From assembly GCA_037042915.1 (NCBI GenBank), contig CM073204.1:682001-746000 (forward strand): DNA of 64,000 nt, read 5' to 3'. The DNA is from Auricularia sp. M13. Lineage: Eukaryota; Basidiomycota; Agaricomycetes; Auriculariales; Auriculariaceae. Within the stretch, counting starts at the first letter, position 1; each line of letters starts with the position of its first letter. The notes under the pieces were generated by a model that was given only the letters and a program-made list of their open reading frames with translations, made no database searches and had not been told where the DNA came from. Shown one piece after another: positions 34,000 to 46,410 of the stretch. Both the position numbers and the translations under genes were made by a program.

Positions 34000-36900
34000 A
34001 ATGGGCAGAGTCTCGTGTGCAGGGGCTGGCTTGCGACAGATTGCCCTTGCTTTTGCATCGACTCTACAGCATCGACACACGGCGCGATACGCGGCGACGC
34101 TATCCCCGTTTTCTCTCGGAGGCTAGGCGGCTTCGAGCTGCTCATCAGCCCGAAAGACGGGGCCTCCGCGCTTCGATGTACGTCCTGCTGCTTGTTTTGG
34201 GTCTCGTTTCTTACATTCTGCTGTGTGCGGACAGTTTATGCTTTTGCAGTGTCAAATGCATGTTGCCTTCCAAGTCCCAAAGTCCGGAAGGCAAGTTCTG
34301 TGCGCACAGTGGACGAACATTCTGCCATGCTTACACATCGTCCAGTCGCCACCACCCCTCTTCATCAACATCTGCATTTATACCGTCCGACTCTGCCCGG
34401 GAACGGCGTCCGAGCCGGTTCTGCCACTCCACGACGGGTGCAGCGTGTTGGTGATCTATGCCATGAAGCCCTGTGCCAGATGGCCTCGTCAGTACGATAG
34501 ACCGCGCCGGAGCTCGTCGCGTTGCCCCCCGATTGATAGGTCGAGTCGGCGATGCCGCCGCCCGCGTCGGGCTCCGCGGCCTGAACTGGTCGATGGCCGT
34601 TAAGCCACAGGCCGCGTCGACCCCGCTTTTGACGGTTTCCAGCCCGGCACTGCATGAATATCGAAGGCGAAGGGACTACAGCGCGGTCAGGCGGAGAAAC
34701 CTACTGCGAAGCTCGTCCCGTGTATTGCTGCAGCTGAATGCACGGACGAGGAGGCGGGCGGGACTGTTCGACGATGGCGCCATTGGAAACGCGGGGGGCG
34801 CTGGCTTGATGGACGTCCACGCGGACGCCGGGTTCGACAACCTAAGAATGACCACGCCTACGTTGATGGCCACGCCGCTCCTATCATCCACTCCTCTGTC
34901 GCCGGCGCCGGCTTCAAGCCCCGCTTCCTGCTGCTGAACCCCTGGCACCGTCATCGCTGAGTCGTACCCGCTGCGCGCTTCGGTCGCCGTGTGGTTTGCC
35001 GTCGCTGCGCCTGGAGCAGGAGGGTCGGTCGTGGGCCGACGACGATCACGGTGAACCTCGAGCTGCTCATCTCGCGTCGTCGCAAAACTCGGGTTTCTAG
35101 CATCGCATCAGCGTCAGCGGCGCGCTGCACGGATTCCTCCGCCATCGACTGTGCCCCAGCATCGCCCCGTTGCTGGAATGCGCGGCTCGGCGAGACTGTT
35201 TCTGAGGCCACTGATGACGAGGAGGCCGCTCCCGCCGCCGCTGAGGAGGACGCAAACGACGCTGCTGACCAGGACGGCTCGTTCGACCTGTCGGCGTCAT
35301 CGTCGCTGGCCGTCTCTACTGGCGCAGACCAGGAAGATACCCCCGTCAGCACCGGTGCATCGTCACCTTTGACGCGCGAGAATCTCCGCCAGCTGGCTCT
35401 CTCGCAGGGCGGCCCGCGCGAGAGCGTGAGCGGGGGCTCGCTCGCGTGGTCCGCGCACGAGTCTGCGGTCGGCGCGCTCGAGGCGGCGCTGCACAAGCTG
35501 TGCACCATGCGCAGCAGCGGGTCTCTTAACTCGCTCTCGCCCGCGCGCTCGCCCGACCCGAGTCCGCTGCGTGCTGAGTTCGGGCGGCCGTCGGGCGCGA
35601 GCACGCCCAGCCCGCTGCGTAGTACCTTTGCGCCCGAGCCTGCGCCCGCTAGCAACGACGTGTCGCCAACCTTCTCGCAGTTCAGCTTCACGACCGAGAG
35701 ACCACGACCATGCGCATGCGGAGCAGGTGTCCGACGGCTTGCTGTCGGAGGACGGGCGCGACGAGGTGCCATCCGTCTCGCTGCCCAAGCCGAAGCGCAA
35801 GTCGTCCAAGGCGCTCGATGTGCCCTCCACGTCACGCCGGCGCGTGTCGCATCTCGACGCTCCGATGACTTCCACACCCTCAAGACCGGAGCGCCGCCGC
35901 GCCTCGCATATGGACTCCCCGCGGTCTGCTATCCTTCAGGACAACGAGAGCACGTCCGACGGTGAGAGCGAGGTCGCGCTGCTCTCGCTTGACCAGATTC
36001 TCGGCGAGGTCTTTCCCAGCGCGTCGCCGGAGGTCCACCCCGTATTCTCGGCGAGGTCTTTCCCAGCGCGTCGCCGGAGGTCCACCCCGTGCCGTCCAGG
36101 ATGATCAAGCGCGTGCCAGCTTCGACTTCGATTTTCATCGCACGAGCGAGGAGGAGGACCGCTCGCACTGGCGGGACTCGATTCGATTCCCTGGCTCTGA
36201 GAGCCGCGACTCGCTGCCCAGTGGAAGTCGCGCGCGCACCAAGAGCGGGAAGTTCGTGAAGCGCGTGCTGAGCAAGCTGCACCCTCGTCGCGAGGAGGAG
36301 CTCGGTATGCCCAGCGGCAGTAAGACCTTCAACGCGAGCACGGTATCGTTGGCGCGCACAGCAGCGAGAAGCAGTCGCACACGCGCCGGTCGAGCAAGCC
36401 GTCCAATAAGGACTTCAAGACGCAGCGCAGCCGCACGGTGTCGAGCACGCTCTCCAGGGCGATGACCACGCCCGAGCCCGCCGCCCATGCCGCCGGTACC
36501 GCAGGCCGGTCCCTCGTCCGAAACGCGGAGCAGGACGATGTCGCTCTTTTCGTCGGGCCTGGGCATGCCGGAACGCGAGCACGTGCAGACGAGGTAAGCT
36601 ACCCATATACTTGCGTAAACGAAGCTCACGCGGGGCAGTTCGGGACACTGGTCGGCTCTGAGAGTCGGTCGCAGAAGTCGCGTCCAGGCAGCTCGGCGAG
36701 CTCTGGCAAGCATGTGCACCATCCGCGTCCTGAGGTCACTGTGGCTTGGACCGAGCTCATCGAGCCGCACCCCCATCCCCGTGCGCGCTCCTCCTCGCCT
36801 TCGCCTACCCGCGCGTTCGATGTCCCCAAGACGCCCATCAGGCGACCGCAGGATGAGTATCAGCAACGTCGCGAAGGACCAGCCGACGTATGTTGAGCCA

Positions 36901-37026
36901 CACCGCCCGCCGCTGGCTGTGCTCAGCAGCAGCGTGCGCCGGCGGACAATGAGCGCAGGGACTGTAGATGCTCGTGTGCGTTTGAGCTCATTGTTTTCCT
37001 TCACACCCGCTTACGGAATGGAATAG
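34000..37026 (+). pseudogene. Frameshifted Ser/Pro-rich low-complexity gene
   Basis: A long plus-strand reading (best between 34990 and 36900) moves through all three frames. Around 35200-35690 it reads acidic and Ser-rich (TPSPLRSTF, VSPTFSQFSF). At about 35695 it shifts to a frame reading AEQVSDGLLSEDGRDE and SLPKPKRKSSKALD. At 35998-36091 a 47-base unit (starting ATTCTCGGCGAGG) is tandemly duplicated, which shifts the frame again to FDFDFHRTSEEEDRSHW and KFVKRVLSKLHPRREEE. Another shift follows near 36370. The composition suggests a disordered regulatory protein with basic nuclear-type patches. No domain is recognised. The antisense 289- and 310-codon frames are shadows. Confidence 0.55.
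35998..36091 (+). repeat. 47-base perfect tandem duplication
   Basis: Two adjacent identical 47-base units beginning ATTCTCGGCGAGGTC and ending CCACCCCGT. Because 47 is not a multiple of three, the second unit shifts the reading frame of the surrounding gene. Confidence 0.9.
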
Positions 37027-37597
37027 AGGTCGGTGTCGTGGGCTGGCATCCTGCACACACCTCCTCACAAGCGCGCATGAACGATGTCCGCCTCTGGGCC
37101 GCCGCAACCGTCGCCCGTTCAGGAAGAGCATCAGCAACAGCTGATAGCCCACCTTCGTTGATGGTCAAGCCGCGCCCACAGCGCGACCGCATTTTGTCGA
37201 ACTCGTTCATCCATTATCTTGCGCACACGATCGCGTTTGCCGGAGGAAGTGGGAGGGTCTGTGCGTAGCGCAGCGTCGGGGCTGTCGCTACCGGGCCCCG
37301 TAGAGGAGGAGACTGTAAAGGCGAGGCGTGAGAGAGAGAGGGCGAGTTCGGACCAGGCTTGTTTCTCTTGTGTCCCGGGTGTCCAAGAAAGGCACACAGT
37401 AAATTGGATCTGTACGAAACCTTACGGTATACTCTAAGGATAAGTTCAAAACAAAACACATTATATTGTTCTATGCTCGTATCTGCTGCTTGTGTTCCTC
37501 TGAAGTGAATTTGTTGCCGCGCCCGGGTTGGCCCCTTGGACTCGGACTAGTTGTTCCTGCTCCGCGGTAACTGCGTGTTCCCAACGCTTTCACTAGG

Positions 37598-39435
37598 CCA
37601 TGCCTTCGGTGTCATCGCGTACTCTGCACGTTGCGCAGGTCGCATTTGCTGTCATATTCTGGTGGGCTCTTCGGCAGCTCTGGCTTTCGTGGTCGCTTAT
37701 GACAGCTCCTAGCGTCGCTTGCTCGGGCGTGGTACTCGGCTTCGCAGGTCTGAAATATGATAATTCCGCCTGAACCATGCTCATAATCCAATAGCACTGA
37801 AACCCGTTCTTATTCGCCAACGCGTGCTGCTTGATGCACGGCATGCAGGCTGCGTTGAGCGTTAAAGGCTATTGCCAGGCGTATATCGAGGTCCATGCGT
37901 GTCCCAAGACGAACACCGCGACGAACAGCCCTGCGACGCCCAGGTATCTATAATCTGGTCATTTGTAGGCCGTCCTTCCTCTCTGACCCGCGTTTCAGAT
38001 CTCAGGCTCAATCGCCTGTTCACGCTGGCCGCCGTCATGTTGAATGCATGTTCCACATATAAACGCTGACAGTAATGGCTCCCTAACGCCCTTCTTCAAC
38101 GCAGGTTATCGCCTTGCCAGTCGGCATTATTCTTGATCACGTTGGTCCTCGGTGGACGTGTCTTCTTGGGAGCAACGATATTTGCCTTGGGCAACATTGC
38201 ATTCGGATTCGGTCAAGAGGGTCCAGGTTCGTGAACGGTCTTATACGACTTCATGGGTTTGTCTGACTTGAACCAGTGGATATGTATCTCACGTGTGCGC
38301 CTTACTCGCTGCAAGCTGCCGCTGACTCGGTGAAAGCGGTTTCATCGCGATGGCCATTGGTGGCCCTCCCATTTATATGTCGGCACTTCACCTGTCAAAT
38401 GCACGACTCGCTCGGGGTTCGTCATGAGCCTGATTACAAGCTCTTTCGACGTGTCCAGCGTACCATTTCTGGGCCTTTATTGGCTTGACTCCTGGTGCGT
38501 ACTTTTCCGCTGGCTCCGATTGTACACTAGAATCAAAATATCGCAAGCTTGATGGAGCCCTACCCATAAGGATATTCGTGTGGGCATGCACGGTCATTCC
38601 TGCTCTGTACGCGGCCTGCTAGTGACTCGAATCACCTATTGACGGAACACCCAGGATCGCCTTAGAACTGTCCACCATTGGACCTATGCATTCATATTCT
38701 TTGGACGAGTTCGAATCCGTTGACGTTGGGCAAGACCCGCCGACGCATGGAGTCCTTGTGGCCCATGAGGTGTATATGCATTCGGAGGTCAACTTCGAGG
38801 AGTCCGAGATCGTCTCACTCGTGCGGTCGCTATCTCCGTCTCCTCCTCCTTCTCTCGCCCGCAAGGAGTCCAGTCCTGTGCATGATCCCGTCCAGGGTGT
38901 GCTGGTCGGCCGTAGGCTTCGCGAACAGGTCACGGGCCGCTGGTTTACGTGGGTACACCTTCGTCTTTCTCTTGTGATATTAATGCAACCACCAGTGCTA
39001 TCAGCTTATTCCTTTGCATCCACGCGTAAGCTCCCGTGAGGAACCCGAAGCACCATACTGATGAGGCTTGCAGTGCGCGTATCAACTACATCCAGACCGT
39101 GCAGTCGCAACTTGTCTGGTATATCGCTCCTCAGCCAGCCCAGGCTCTCGGAGTCCTTTGCCATCCTGTGGCTGGCCCGCTCCGCGGCAACTATACGCCC
39201 GCGCGGCGGCCGATGTGCTGGCGGTCACGGTGCCGGCGCTGGAGGGTGGTAGAGGTGAACATTGTGCTGTTCCGACTTGCAACCGCGGTCGACGCGGATG
39301 CGGCTGTCAGAATGTGGCTGCCGCCGCTCAAGGCGCTCTCCTCCCGCACATGGCTTACTGCCAGCTGCAAGCACTGTGCTACGTCGCGCTGCACGGCCAT
39401 TCCCCTGCTGCTGTGTTCGTCCTTAAAGTACTGAT
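37598..39435 (+). pseudogene. Decayed MFS carrier
   Basis: Recognisable pieces of a fungal major facilitator, in order: HVAQVAFAVIF and ACSGVVLGFAGLKY (helix 1) at 37620-37760; LRLNRLFTLAAVMLNAC at about 38005; ALPVGIILDHVGPRW (A-like motif, GxxxDxxGPR) at 38112; GATIFALGNIAFGFGQ; FIAMAIGGPPIYMSALHLSN at about 38340; an acidic loop at 38690-38880; LREQVTGRWFTW; and GVLCHPVAGPL at about 39160. Interruptions: extra sequence in helix 1, and frame changes near 38170, 38400 and after 38950. The order is complete but the reading frame is not, so I call it a pseudogene. Substrate cannot be predicted. Confidence 0.7.
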
Positions 39436-40428
39436 TCCTCTTTACTGAACTTGTAACGGCGAGGTTATTCCAGTATAGAACTTGTTCCTTGTGGCCGATA
39501 TCTGATATACATGTGATCTGAACTAAAACGTGCTCACTGGTTCGGTTCGAGCAGAGCATATTGGAGAGGATGCGTGCGGACAGGACAAGGACCACGGGCC
39601 ATAAGCTGGTTATGATGTCAAGCAAGAGCAGGCGCGTTCGAGTGGGATGTGCGCAGGACGTGCCGCGCCTGCATAATCCGTCAGACGAACCATATCCTGC
39701 GACCGAACGTCAGCACGCAAGTAAGGCATGATTATCGAACACGTGCATACACCAGCACGCCGGTGAGGGCGAGCGCTCGTTTGGGGACGCGCCGAGCACG
39801 TACCGACCGTGAGCATCGTTGGAGCGGAGCCAGGATCGCACCCATCATCGAATGCGACCATTGTTCGATAGCCACACCCGCCTTGCCTTATATCGGCTGT
39901 ATGCAAATTGCAGCGTCCGGCAATGCATATCGCGAGCGAGGGCTAGCGTTCGTAGCGCGGTCTGCTATATAAACAAACACGTAACCTGGACGGGTAAAAA
40001 AGGATTGTAGCGTCCAGCGAGCAGGGCACGGACGACGGCGACAAGATAGGCCACGACTTCGTTGTTATGGTGCCGACGCGGTCCAGAAGATGCTGGAGGT
40101 CAGGATCAGCAGCATATAGCCGCAGATACATGGCATGCAAACGCACGAATGCTGCATTTACGGGTGATAGTGAGCAAGACGACTTGAATGGTATTGTGAA
40201 TCGGTAGGCGTATCATCGTCTCGTTGTCCTCGATAGTCGGTCGTGCCGCACGGGATCGCGCGCCAGCCAGCAATATCGTATGATAAGGCTATAAGAGCAG
40301 CCAGATGTCAAGTAGAGAAAGGGTTTCTTTCTCCTCGGCCATCGGTCGTCTAACTCGAGAGCGGAAGCGCCGCCGAGCCAGTGCGAGGCTCGAATCCATG
40401 CATCACGTTACGCTGTGCTAGCAAGCGT
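39436..40428. other. Intergenic
   Basis: About 990 bases with no gene I can defend. A minus-strand frame at 39906-39610 is Cys-containing but has no start context or splice support. Confidence 0.35.
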
Positions 40429-40923
40429 TTAGCAGACGACTCGCGCAATAAGACCGCTCAGACATACATCACCGACTGACGGAGCACTGGAAGCAGAGCT
40501 GTGGTGGGATGGTCCGGATGAACAAAACTCGGCATAGCCTGGCCAGCAAAGATTACTTGACTTACAGCAGAGATTTTGCCGCTTGGCGCCCTCTTCTGGA
40601 ACGCCAGGCTGTCCGATCGCGCAAATTGGTAACTTGATTTGCACGGCCAGCGTCTGGAGGGAATATGTACGGTCAGCGGAAGGTTGGTCGGATGGCGAAG
40701 ATGACTTGACCTGCGGCAAAGAATAAGAGGACTTCATCTGGGTAAGGTAGCTCCGTGGGGTGTCGATTGCAGCAGGCACTTGAGAACATGAATGAATATA
40801 TTGGTCGAGCGCATCTATAGCACTCGATCTAAATGCCGAGCTATGTTTCAGCGTACCAGGGCCTGTAATGAGATATCGGGCTCGGGTCCGTTCGTTCGGC
40901 GCGAACTCGCACCGCTCCGCCAT
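40429..40923 (-). CDS. Hypothetical single-exon ORF, 164 residues
   Basis: ATG at 40923 opens MAERCEFAPNERTRARYLI and stays open to TAA, ending CLSGLIARVVC. The composition is protein-like (Ser-rich centre, mixed C-terminus), and repeat B copy 3 begins 40 bases upstream, so the gene may have lost its 5' part. Family unknown. Confidence 0.35.
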   Translation of the reverse strand: MAERCEFAPNERTRARYLITGPGTLKHSSAFRSSAIDALDQYIHSCSQVPAAIDTPRSYLTQMKSSYSLPQVKSSSPSDQPSADRTYSLQTLAVQIKLPICAIGQPGVPEEGAKRQNLCCKSSNLCWPGYAEFCSSGPSHHSSASSAPSVGDVCLSGLIARVVC

Positions 40924-40964
40924 GCCAACGTCGACAGCAAATGCATTCACGTCCGGGAGCGGAA

Positions 40965-41690
40965 GTGGGGACAGTTAGACATTCAGCTTCCAGGACTCGA
41001 TATGAGAACAGTCGTGCCAGCGCGCGAGCCGAACGGGAGAGGCAGCGCACGCAGCGCCAGAGGCAGCGCCCGGCCTGGCTGCGAGGTGGGTCCGGGCGCA
41101 AGGCAGGAGCTTGAGAGCGCGCTGGAGAATCCCGGCCGCGCGCCCGTTGCTTGGAACAGGCGCTCACCCGCGCCGACACTGCTTGCGACGCCGCCAGGCG
41201 CGAGCGCCGCGCCCGACGCAAACCGTTCTATGCGCCCCGTATAACCGTCCGTCCTCCGCCTGCGCAGGATCGTCACTGGCAGCCGCTGCCGTTGCCAGAG
41301 CAGACCCAGCCACACAGCGCCAAAGCTTTCCAGGAAATGTCAGTCCATGCCGCACGAGCTTGTCGCACCGAGCTTACCATGTTCCAGGGCACTCAAGCGC
41401 CTTCATTCCACACGATCAGGTCGCCAGGACGGAGCGCAAGACCGCGCGCAAGACTACGCGCGCCCGAATGCGCAGGGGCTGTTTCTGTCTGCGTAAAAAT
41501 GACTGGCCACACGTCCCCCATTCCTCGAATCCGCCCAGCTTGCTGTCCATCCCCCTCATCCGTCGCACGAATTATCTCAGCCTGGCAGCCCGCCAGGCAC
41601 CCCGCACGCATACCGCTCTGGCTTTCCCGGTCTTCTCGCTGCAGAGCGCGCCCGCTCCCTGCTTTTTGCCATCGTCTTCCTCTCCGCTTC
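40965..41690 (-). repeat. Repeat family B, copy 3 (inverted, truncated)
   Basis: Reverse complement of repeat B copies 1 and 2 from the GGAAGACGATGGC block to the outer GGAAGCTGAATGTC tail. It breaks off at 41690 where the flank of the CACTA transposase begins, lacking about 220 bases of the family. Palindromic module at about 41111-41166. Confidence 0.9.
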
Positions 41691-42109
41691 GTGTTTGTTG
41701 GCCCTGCATATCCCTGGACCTACGCTTTGCTATACGCCCAGACAGTATTGCACCGTTCATGATTGTCTTTTGCACCATATGCTTTGCCTATGTCGCACCT
41801 TGTTGTCTTCCCACAGATTTGTTCTACATTTTGTCTCTTGACATGATACAGCGCATTTGTTCTATGATAGTATCGTAATCGCTGCTCTGGCGTCGTCCTG
41901 AATTTTGCAAAATTATTATCATACAATGACCCTGCCGCAGTGTAGGAATTCAAGTTGTGCATCGATGCTCAAGCGCTCAAGTCGAGACTCGGATTAGTTA
42001 TTCCTCCCTGTAGCCCCCTGATTATAGTCTTATACTAGACGTTAGGATCCGTTCGCGACCCACCACGACAGTTTGGTTCCGGATTTGCTGTCCTTCTCTC
42101 CTCTCAGGC
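41691..42109. other. 5' flank of the transposase
   Basis: AT-richer sequence upstream of the transposase, presumably its promoter and the left part of the transposon. I found no CACTA-type terminal repeat here. Confidence 0.4.
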
Positions 42110-45100
42110 ATGTCCGACGCCGAAAGCGAGCTCGAGAAGCTCGCTCGCCCACGCGCTCTTCGTGGAAAAGCGAAATTCGAGGCTTCATTCGCTCGGTTTC
42201 TAGAGTCCCACAACCAGACTCGAGATGCAGAATCTACCAGCATCCTAGACGTCATGGGAGACAGCCTAAAGGCCATCACCAGCGACATCGAAGCCTTTGA
42301 CCCTGCGGACCTCTGTTTCCTACAGAGAACTGGTCCTGACGGCGCCCCAATCATCGATCGCGATGATATCTCCTCGCGGGTATTCTTATCGAACGAAAGA
42401 GCGATTTCTTTGGCTTGCGAAACGCTACAAGGCGCGGATGAAGAGTTCCCCGACGACATAGGACGTGTAGAGGACCTCTATAGCCAGGCGAAGCAGCTGC
42501 AGCGTCGGGTTTCCGAGCTCAGGCGGCTTGCCTGGAACCAACATGTGGAACGGGACATGCTGGCTGGAGTTTATGCTGACCAGGTGTACGATAACTGTAA
42601 GCGCAGCATATTTAGTCATTCTCCTTTGTCTAAGCTCGCTCCACAGCGACTGCCTTTTCTCGTGGCTTCCGGAAATCGACCGGCATTCATGCCGTCTTCG
42701 CATTCATCATCGTTTGCTGCCACCTCATTCTCCATAGCACTGTTGGCCTTTCCAATCACATCCTCTGCGCTATGGACCTGGTCTGCACTCTGGGCGTGTT
42801 TGCTGCGTCTGCTGCTGGCGTTCCTCACGACCTGCGAACCGCATTGTCGTGGTTCTCGATCGACGCCGACATCCAGTCTATTGCGTGCTGCCCGAATCCC
42901 GAATGCTGCAAGTTACACCGCCCAGATAAGGAAGGTCGACTTCCAGAGCGATGCGACGCAGCATTTGGCAGCTGGCGCTGCAACTGGATAATATCCACGT
43001 CCTCCGTGGCGGCGGACGGAACGCTGCATGTGCGCCCCATTCGCGAGTTCCACTTCCAGTCAATCAAGACTTGGGTAGGCGGCCTATTAGCCCGCCCAGG
43101 CATGGAAGAGAAGATGGAGCAATATGTCAACGCGGCCGCCTCGACCGATACTGGGATTTTTGCAGATATATGGCACACGGGTTTCCTGCGAAACTTCCGA
43201 TGGGGCGATACAACGTGCAGTCCCGGCTTCGTCTCCACTCAGAACGGACACCTTCGCTTACTGTTCTCTCTTGCCATCGACTGGTTTACGGCGCACGGCG
43301 GCAAGCAAGCGGGAAAGAAGTGGTCGATCGGTGCCATATACCTTGTCTGCCACAACCTTCCCCTGGAGATTCGATTTCTGCCCGAAAATGTCTGCCTTGT
43401 TGGTATAATTCCCGGGAGGACCAAACCCCTGGGCCAGGCCGTCAACTGGTTCTTGCAGATGCTAGTCAGCGAGCTTGTTGACTTTTTCGAACGCGGCGTC
43501 TGGTATACTCGTACCTACAAGTTTCCCACGGGACGCCTCGTGTGGGCTGCGCTCGGTCCAGTTGTCTGCGACCTTGATGCCGCACGAGGCATTGCTGGCT
43601 TCGGCTCCAGTTCGCATACGCTGCTCTGCACCCTGTGCAAAGTCACGCGCGCGACCCTAGGCGACTTCGACACCCTCTTCCCTCCTAGATGTGGCTCTGC
43701 AGAGGACGGCTTTCCCGGATGGTCGCTCTTCATGCACCTCTGGAACGTAGCAACGTCACGCGAAGAACGGGATCGGTTGTGGGAAAAGCATGCGATCAGA
43801 TGGACGGAGTTGGCGAGATTGCGCTACTGGAATCCATTCCAGTATCTCGTCATCGATCCCATGCACAACCTTTTCCTCGGTCTCTTCAAACGCCACTTTC
43901 GCACCATTTGGGGCATGGACATCGATATAGGTGGTTGGGGCGACGAGCTCGTACTCCCCGCCGGTCAGCTCGCGCATGCAAAGCGACTCTTCGCCCATGA
44001 TGATTGCTCGGTCGGTGACCTGCAGTCTCTTGCAGTTGGTGCCCTCCGATGGCTGGCGCATGCCTGCGAGGATAAGATCCCTGAAGAAATCATTCGAGGA
44101 AGGAAAAAAGCTCTGGCTCTGGCTCTATTTGATTGGGTAAGGCTGCGTCGGTGGAAATTCCTCGTGTTCGGCTAACTATATTCAGAAGGAAAATATCTTA
44201 GCGGCAAGGGAGCCTCAAGCCTCCTTACCGCAGATTCTTTGTGTTACCCAAGAGGACAAGCTGTCCGCAGTCGAGTGGCTCCTCACGCAGCCCGCCATGT
44301 GGGCGAAGATGGACAAGTCGGACCTCCTTGAACTCTGCGAAGAAGCCCAGCTCGACGTCAGGCCGGGGGCAACTAAGGCCGACTTACAAGATGCATTGAA
44401 GGTGTCACGTTCTGGCGAATGCCATGCTCCCAGGTTGACCCAATGTCCAGGTACTTCTCGAAGAGCGCGAACAGCGAGCCTCCATGGCCGCGGAGGAGGA
44501 AGTCGACTTAGAACCGACGGTCCGACCTCCATCTGGGAAGAGCACGCCGAAGGTCGTTCTCGGGCGCGGTATCCTATCGGCCATATCCAAGGATATACAA
44601 CGGACCGTTCTTCCCGACTGGATTGACCCTGCGCCAAAGCACGTTGGCAATTCCAAGCATGGCAAGCTATCTGCTAATAATTGGCGCGTGTTCTGCTCGA
44701 TACACTGCATCTTCACCCTCATCCGGCTTTGGGGTACGCGGGCACACGACAGCAGGCCGTACCGTGCACTTGAAAATTTCATATACCTTGTCAAGGCGGT
44801 CGAGTTCGCCACCATGCGCACTACCATGGCCAGTCGCTGGCTGGCCTACACAGAGCTGCTGAAGCACTATCTCAAGGGTCTCGAGGAACTCTACCCAAAT
44901 GTCAAGTATACCCCTAACCAGCACCTGGCAACGCATCTGGAGGAATTTTTGAGGAGGTTCGGACCTCCCCATACATGGTGGGCTTTCCCGTATGAACGGT
45001 ACAACGGCATGCTGCAAAAAATTCACACAAACGATATCATCGGTGACGTCTCAAGCACGTACACATGTCCGCAATGATCTAATTCCCTTTCTAGGCTCCA

Positions 45101-45822
45101 TGGAAAAGACCATCTTGAGCAAGTACATACAGGCGGCTCGCTTACGATGGTTGATCGTCGATGGCACAGTCCCCAAGGTCATCAGACCACTGCTCGACTG
45201 GGCCTTGGGTCTCATGCGCAACGAATATGCCGGCAACCTTCTGGTAGAGAACGATGCGGCAGGTCTGTCGGGCACTTGGTCGGTACAGCCCAGTGATGCG
45301 CGTCTCTCGAACGAGATGCATCAACTACTCGACAAGCCCAAGGGTAGCGCCAAGGCATATAAGGCCGCAAAAAGCATCCAGCATCGTGGCATGACATTCG
45401 CTGCATTTATCCACGCTCCGAAGTCTGCTTCGCCAGGCAACAGCATCGTCCATATCAAGTTGGATGGCGAAACTGCACCCGCCCGCATCAAGGAAATAGC
45501 CTACAGGCCGCAGGTCGACAATAAAGCTATCACAGGCGACGACGTGTATGTCTTGGTCGAGCTGTACAACACGCTATCCGAGGCAGACGATTTGCTCAAT
45601 CCCTACAAGCACTGGCGGCGGCTGGGGCGGCACCAAGGTCTCGACTGCCACTTGCGGTACACCACATTGGGAAGCGCGCAGCTGGTTCCAATGTCTGACG
45701 TGCTCTGCCACGCCGCAATGTGCCAGTACGAGGCTGTGCCAGATAAAGCGCTTGACAAGGCGGCATTCGTTTTCCTCGGGCTACATCGCGTACGCGTCCA
45801 ATTCAAGCTGCTGCTAATCTGA
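42110..45822 (+). CDS. CACTA (EnSpm) Tnp2-type transposase, 5 exons, 1170 residues
   Basis: Cuts and moves CACTA-class DNA transposons. Exons 42110-42596, 42647-44136, 44186-44401, 44451-45042, 45095-45822; all introns are 49-52 bases with GT-AG ends and the frame is open throughout. The N-terminal third is charged and helical, then comes a hydrophobic helix (FAFIIVCCHLILHSTVG, typical of fungal Tnp2) and a zinc-finger-like CCPNPECCKLH. The Transposase_21 core follows, with GAIYLVCHNLPLEIRF, VGIIPGRTKPLGQ, VVCDLDAARGIAGF and VIDPMHNLFLGLFKRHF. A SAP-like helix (DKSDLLELCEEAQLDV) precedes the DUF4218-like block (NWRVFCSIHCIF, WWAFPYERYNGML). No stop or frameshift, so it may be active. It interrupts repeat B copy 3 and lies 293 bases before the composite element. 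Confidence 0.93.
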
Positions 45823-46115
45823 CGAACGCACAGGTGTGAATATGACTACACTGCAATATAGGATTGTCCGTTGCTGGGAATCAGAAGGAGATAAAGTATA
45901 TCGGGCTTCCTCGTTCCCAGATATCTCGCCCAGGACATTACGTCCAGTCACGCTATAGTCACCGCCACTTGGATTATGGTTGTAGGTCTGTGAATGTGAC
46001 ATTAGCGTCTACTCGGCGAATTTAATACCGGTACATGGCGAAAGAAATGACCCAGAGCTGGCATTGGCGTTCAGACAGTCGGCAGAGGGCCCGGGGCTAT
46101 GTTAAGTGTTCATTA
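45823..46115. other. 3' flank of the transposase
   Basis: About 290 bases with no recognised gene; presumed 3' UTR and right part of the transposon. No matching terminal inverted repeat was found. Confidence 0.4.
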
Positions 46116-46334
46116 TCTGGTATAATGGTCCCAAGTTGCTCAGTATAGAAACCTGGGACTTGTGGTCCCAGGTTTCCATGGTCCCAAGATTCATACATGT
46201 GCTAGGGTGCCATAGCTAGAGGTCCCAGATTCTGGTCAGTCCCAAGTCTGTTAGCAGGTCCCAAGTTTACTACTAGTGTACCAATACCATATGATATTCA
46301 AGTTTGGCACATGAGAAACCAAAACAGAAATACC

Positions 46335-46410
46335 GATGGATAGACAAGGACTTGAACCCTCAACCCACTATTCTACAACCAGGACCTTAACCACTAAGCC
46401 AGGATACCAA
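46335..46410 (-). repeat. tRNA-derived SINE-like head, left
   Basis: On the minus strand it has a polymerase III A box (TGGCTTAGTGG, 46401-46391) and B box (GGTTCAAGTCC, 46358-46348) with tRNA-like spacing. The flanks do not fold into a full cloverleaf that I can close, so this is a tRNA-derived relic and not a tRNA gene. Confidence 0.75.

Noticed and set aside
34951-35883. 310-codon minus-strand ORF, and 289 codons at 36135-37004
   Set aside because: Antisense shadows of the Ser/Pro-rich plus-strand pseudogene, rich in Arg and Ala with no structure of their own.
40380-40410. tRNA B-box-like GGCTCGAATCC
   Set aside because: No A box or cloverleaf at the right distance.
41691-46115. CACTA terminal repeats around the transposase
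   Set aside because: No CACTR/YAGTG pair found in either flank, so element ends are left undefined.
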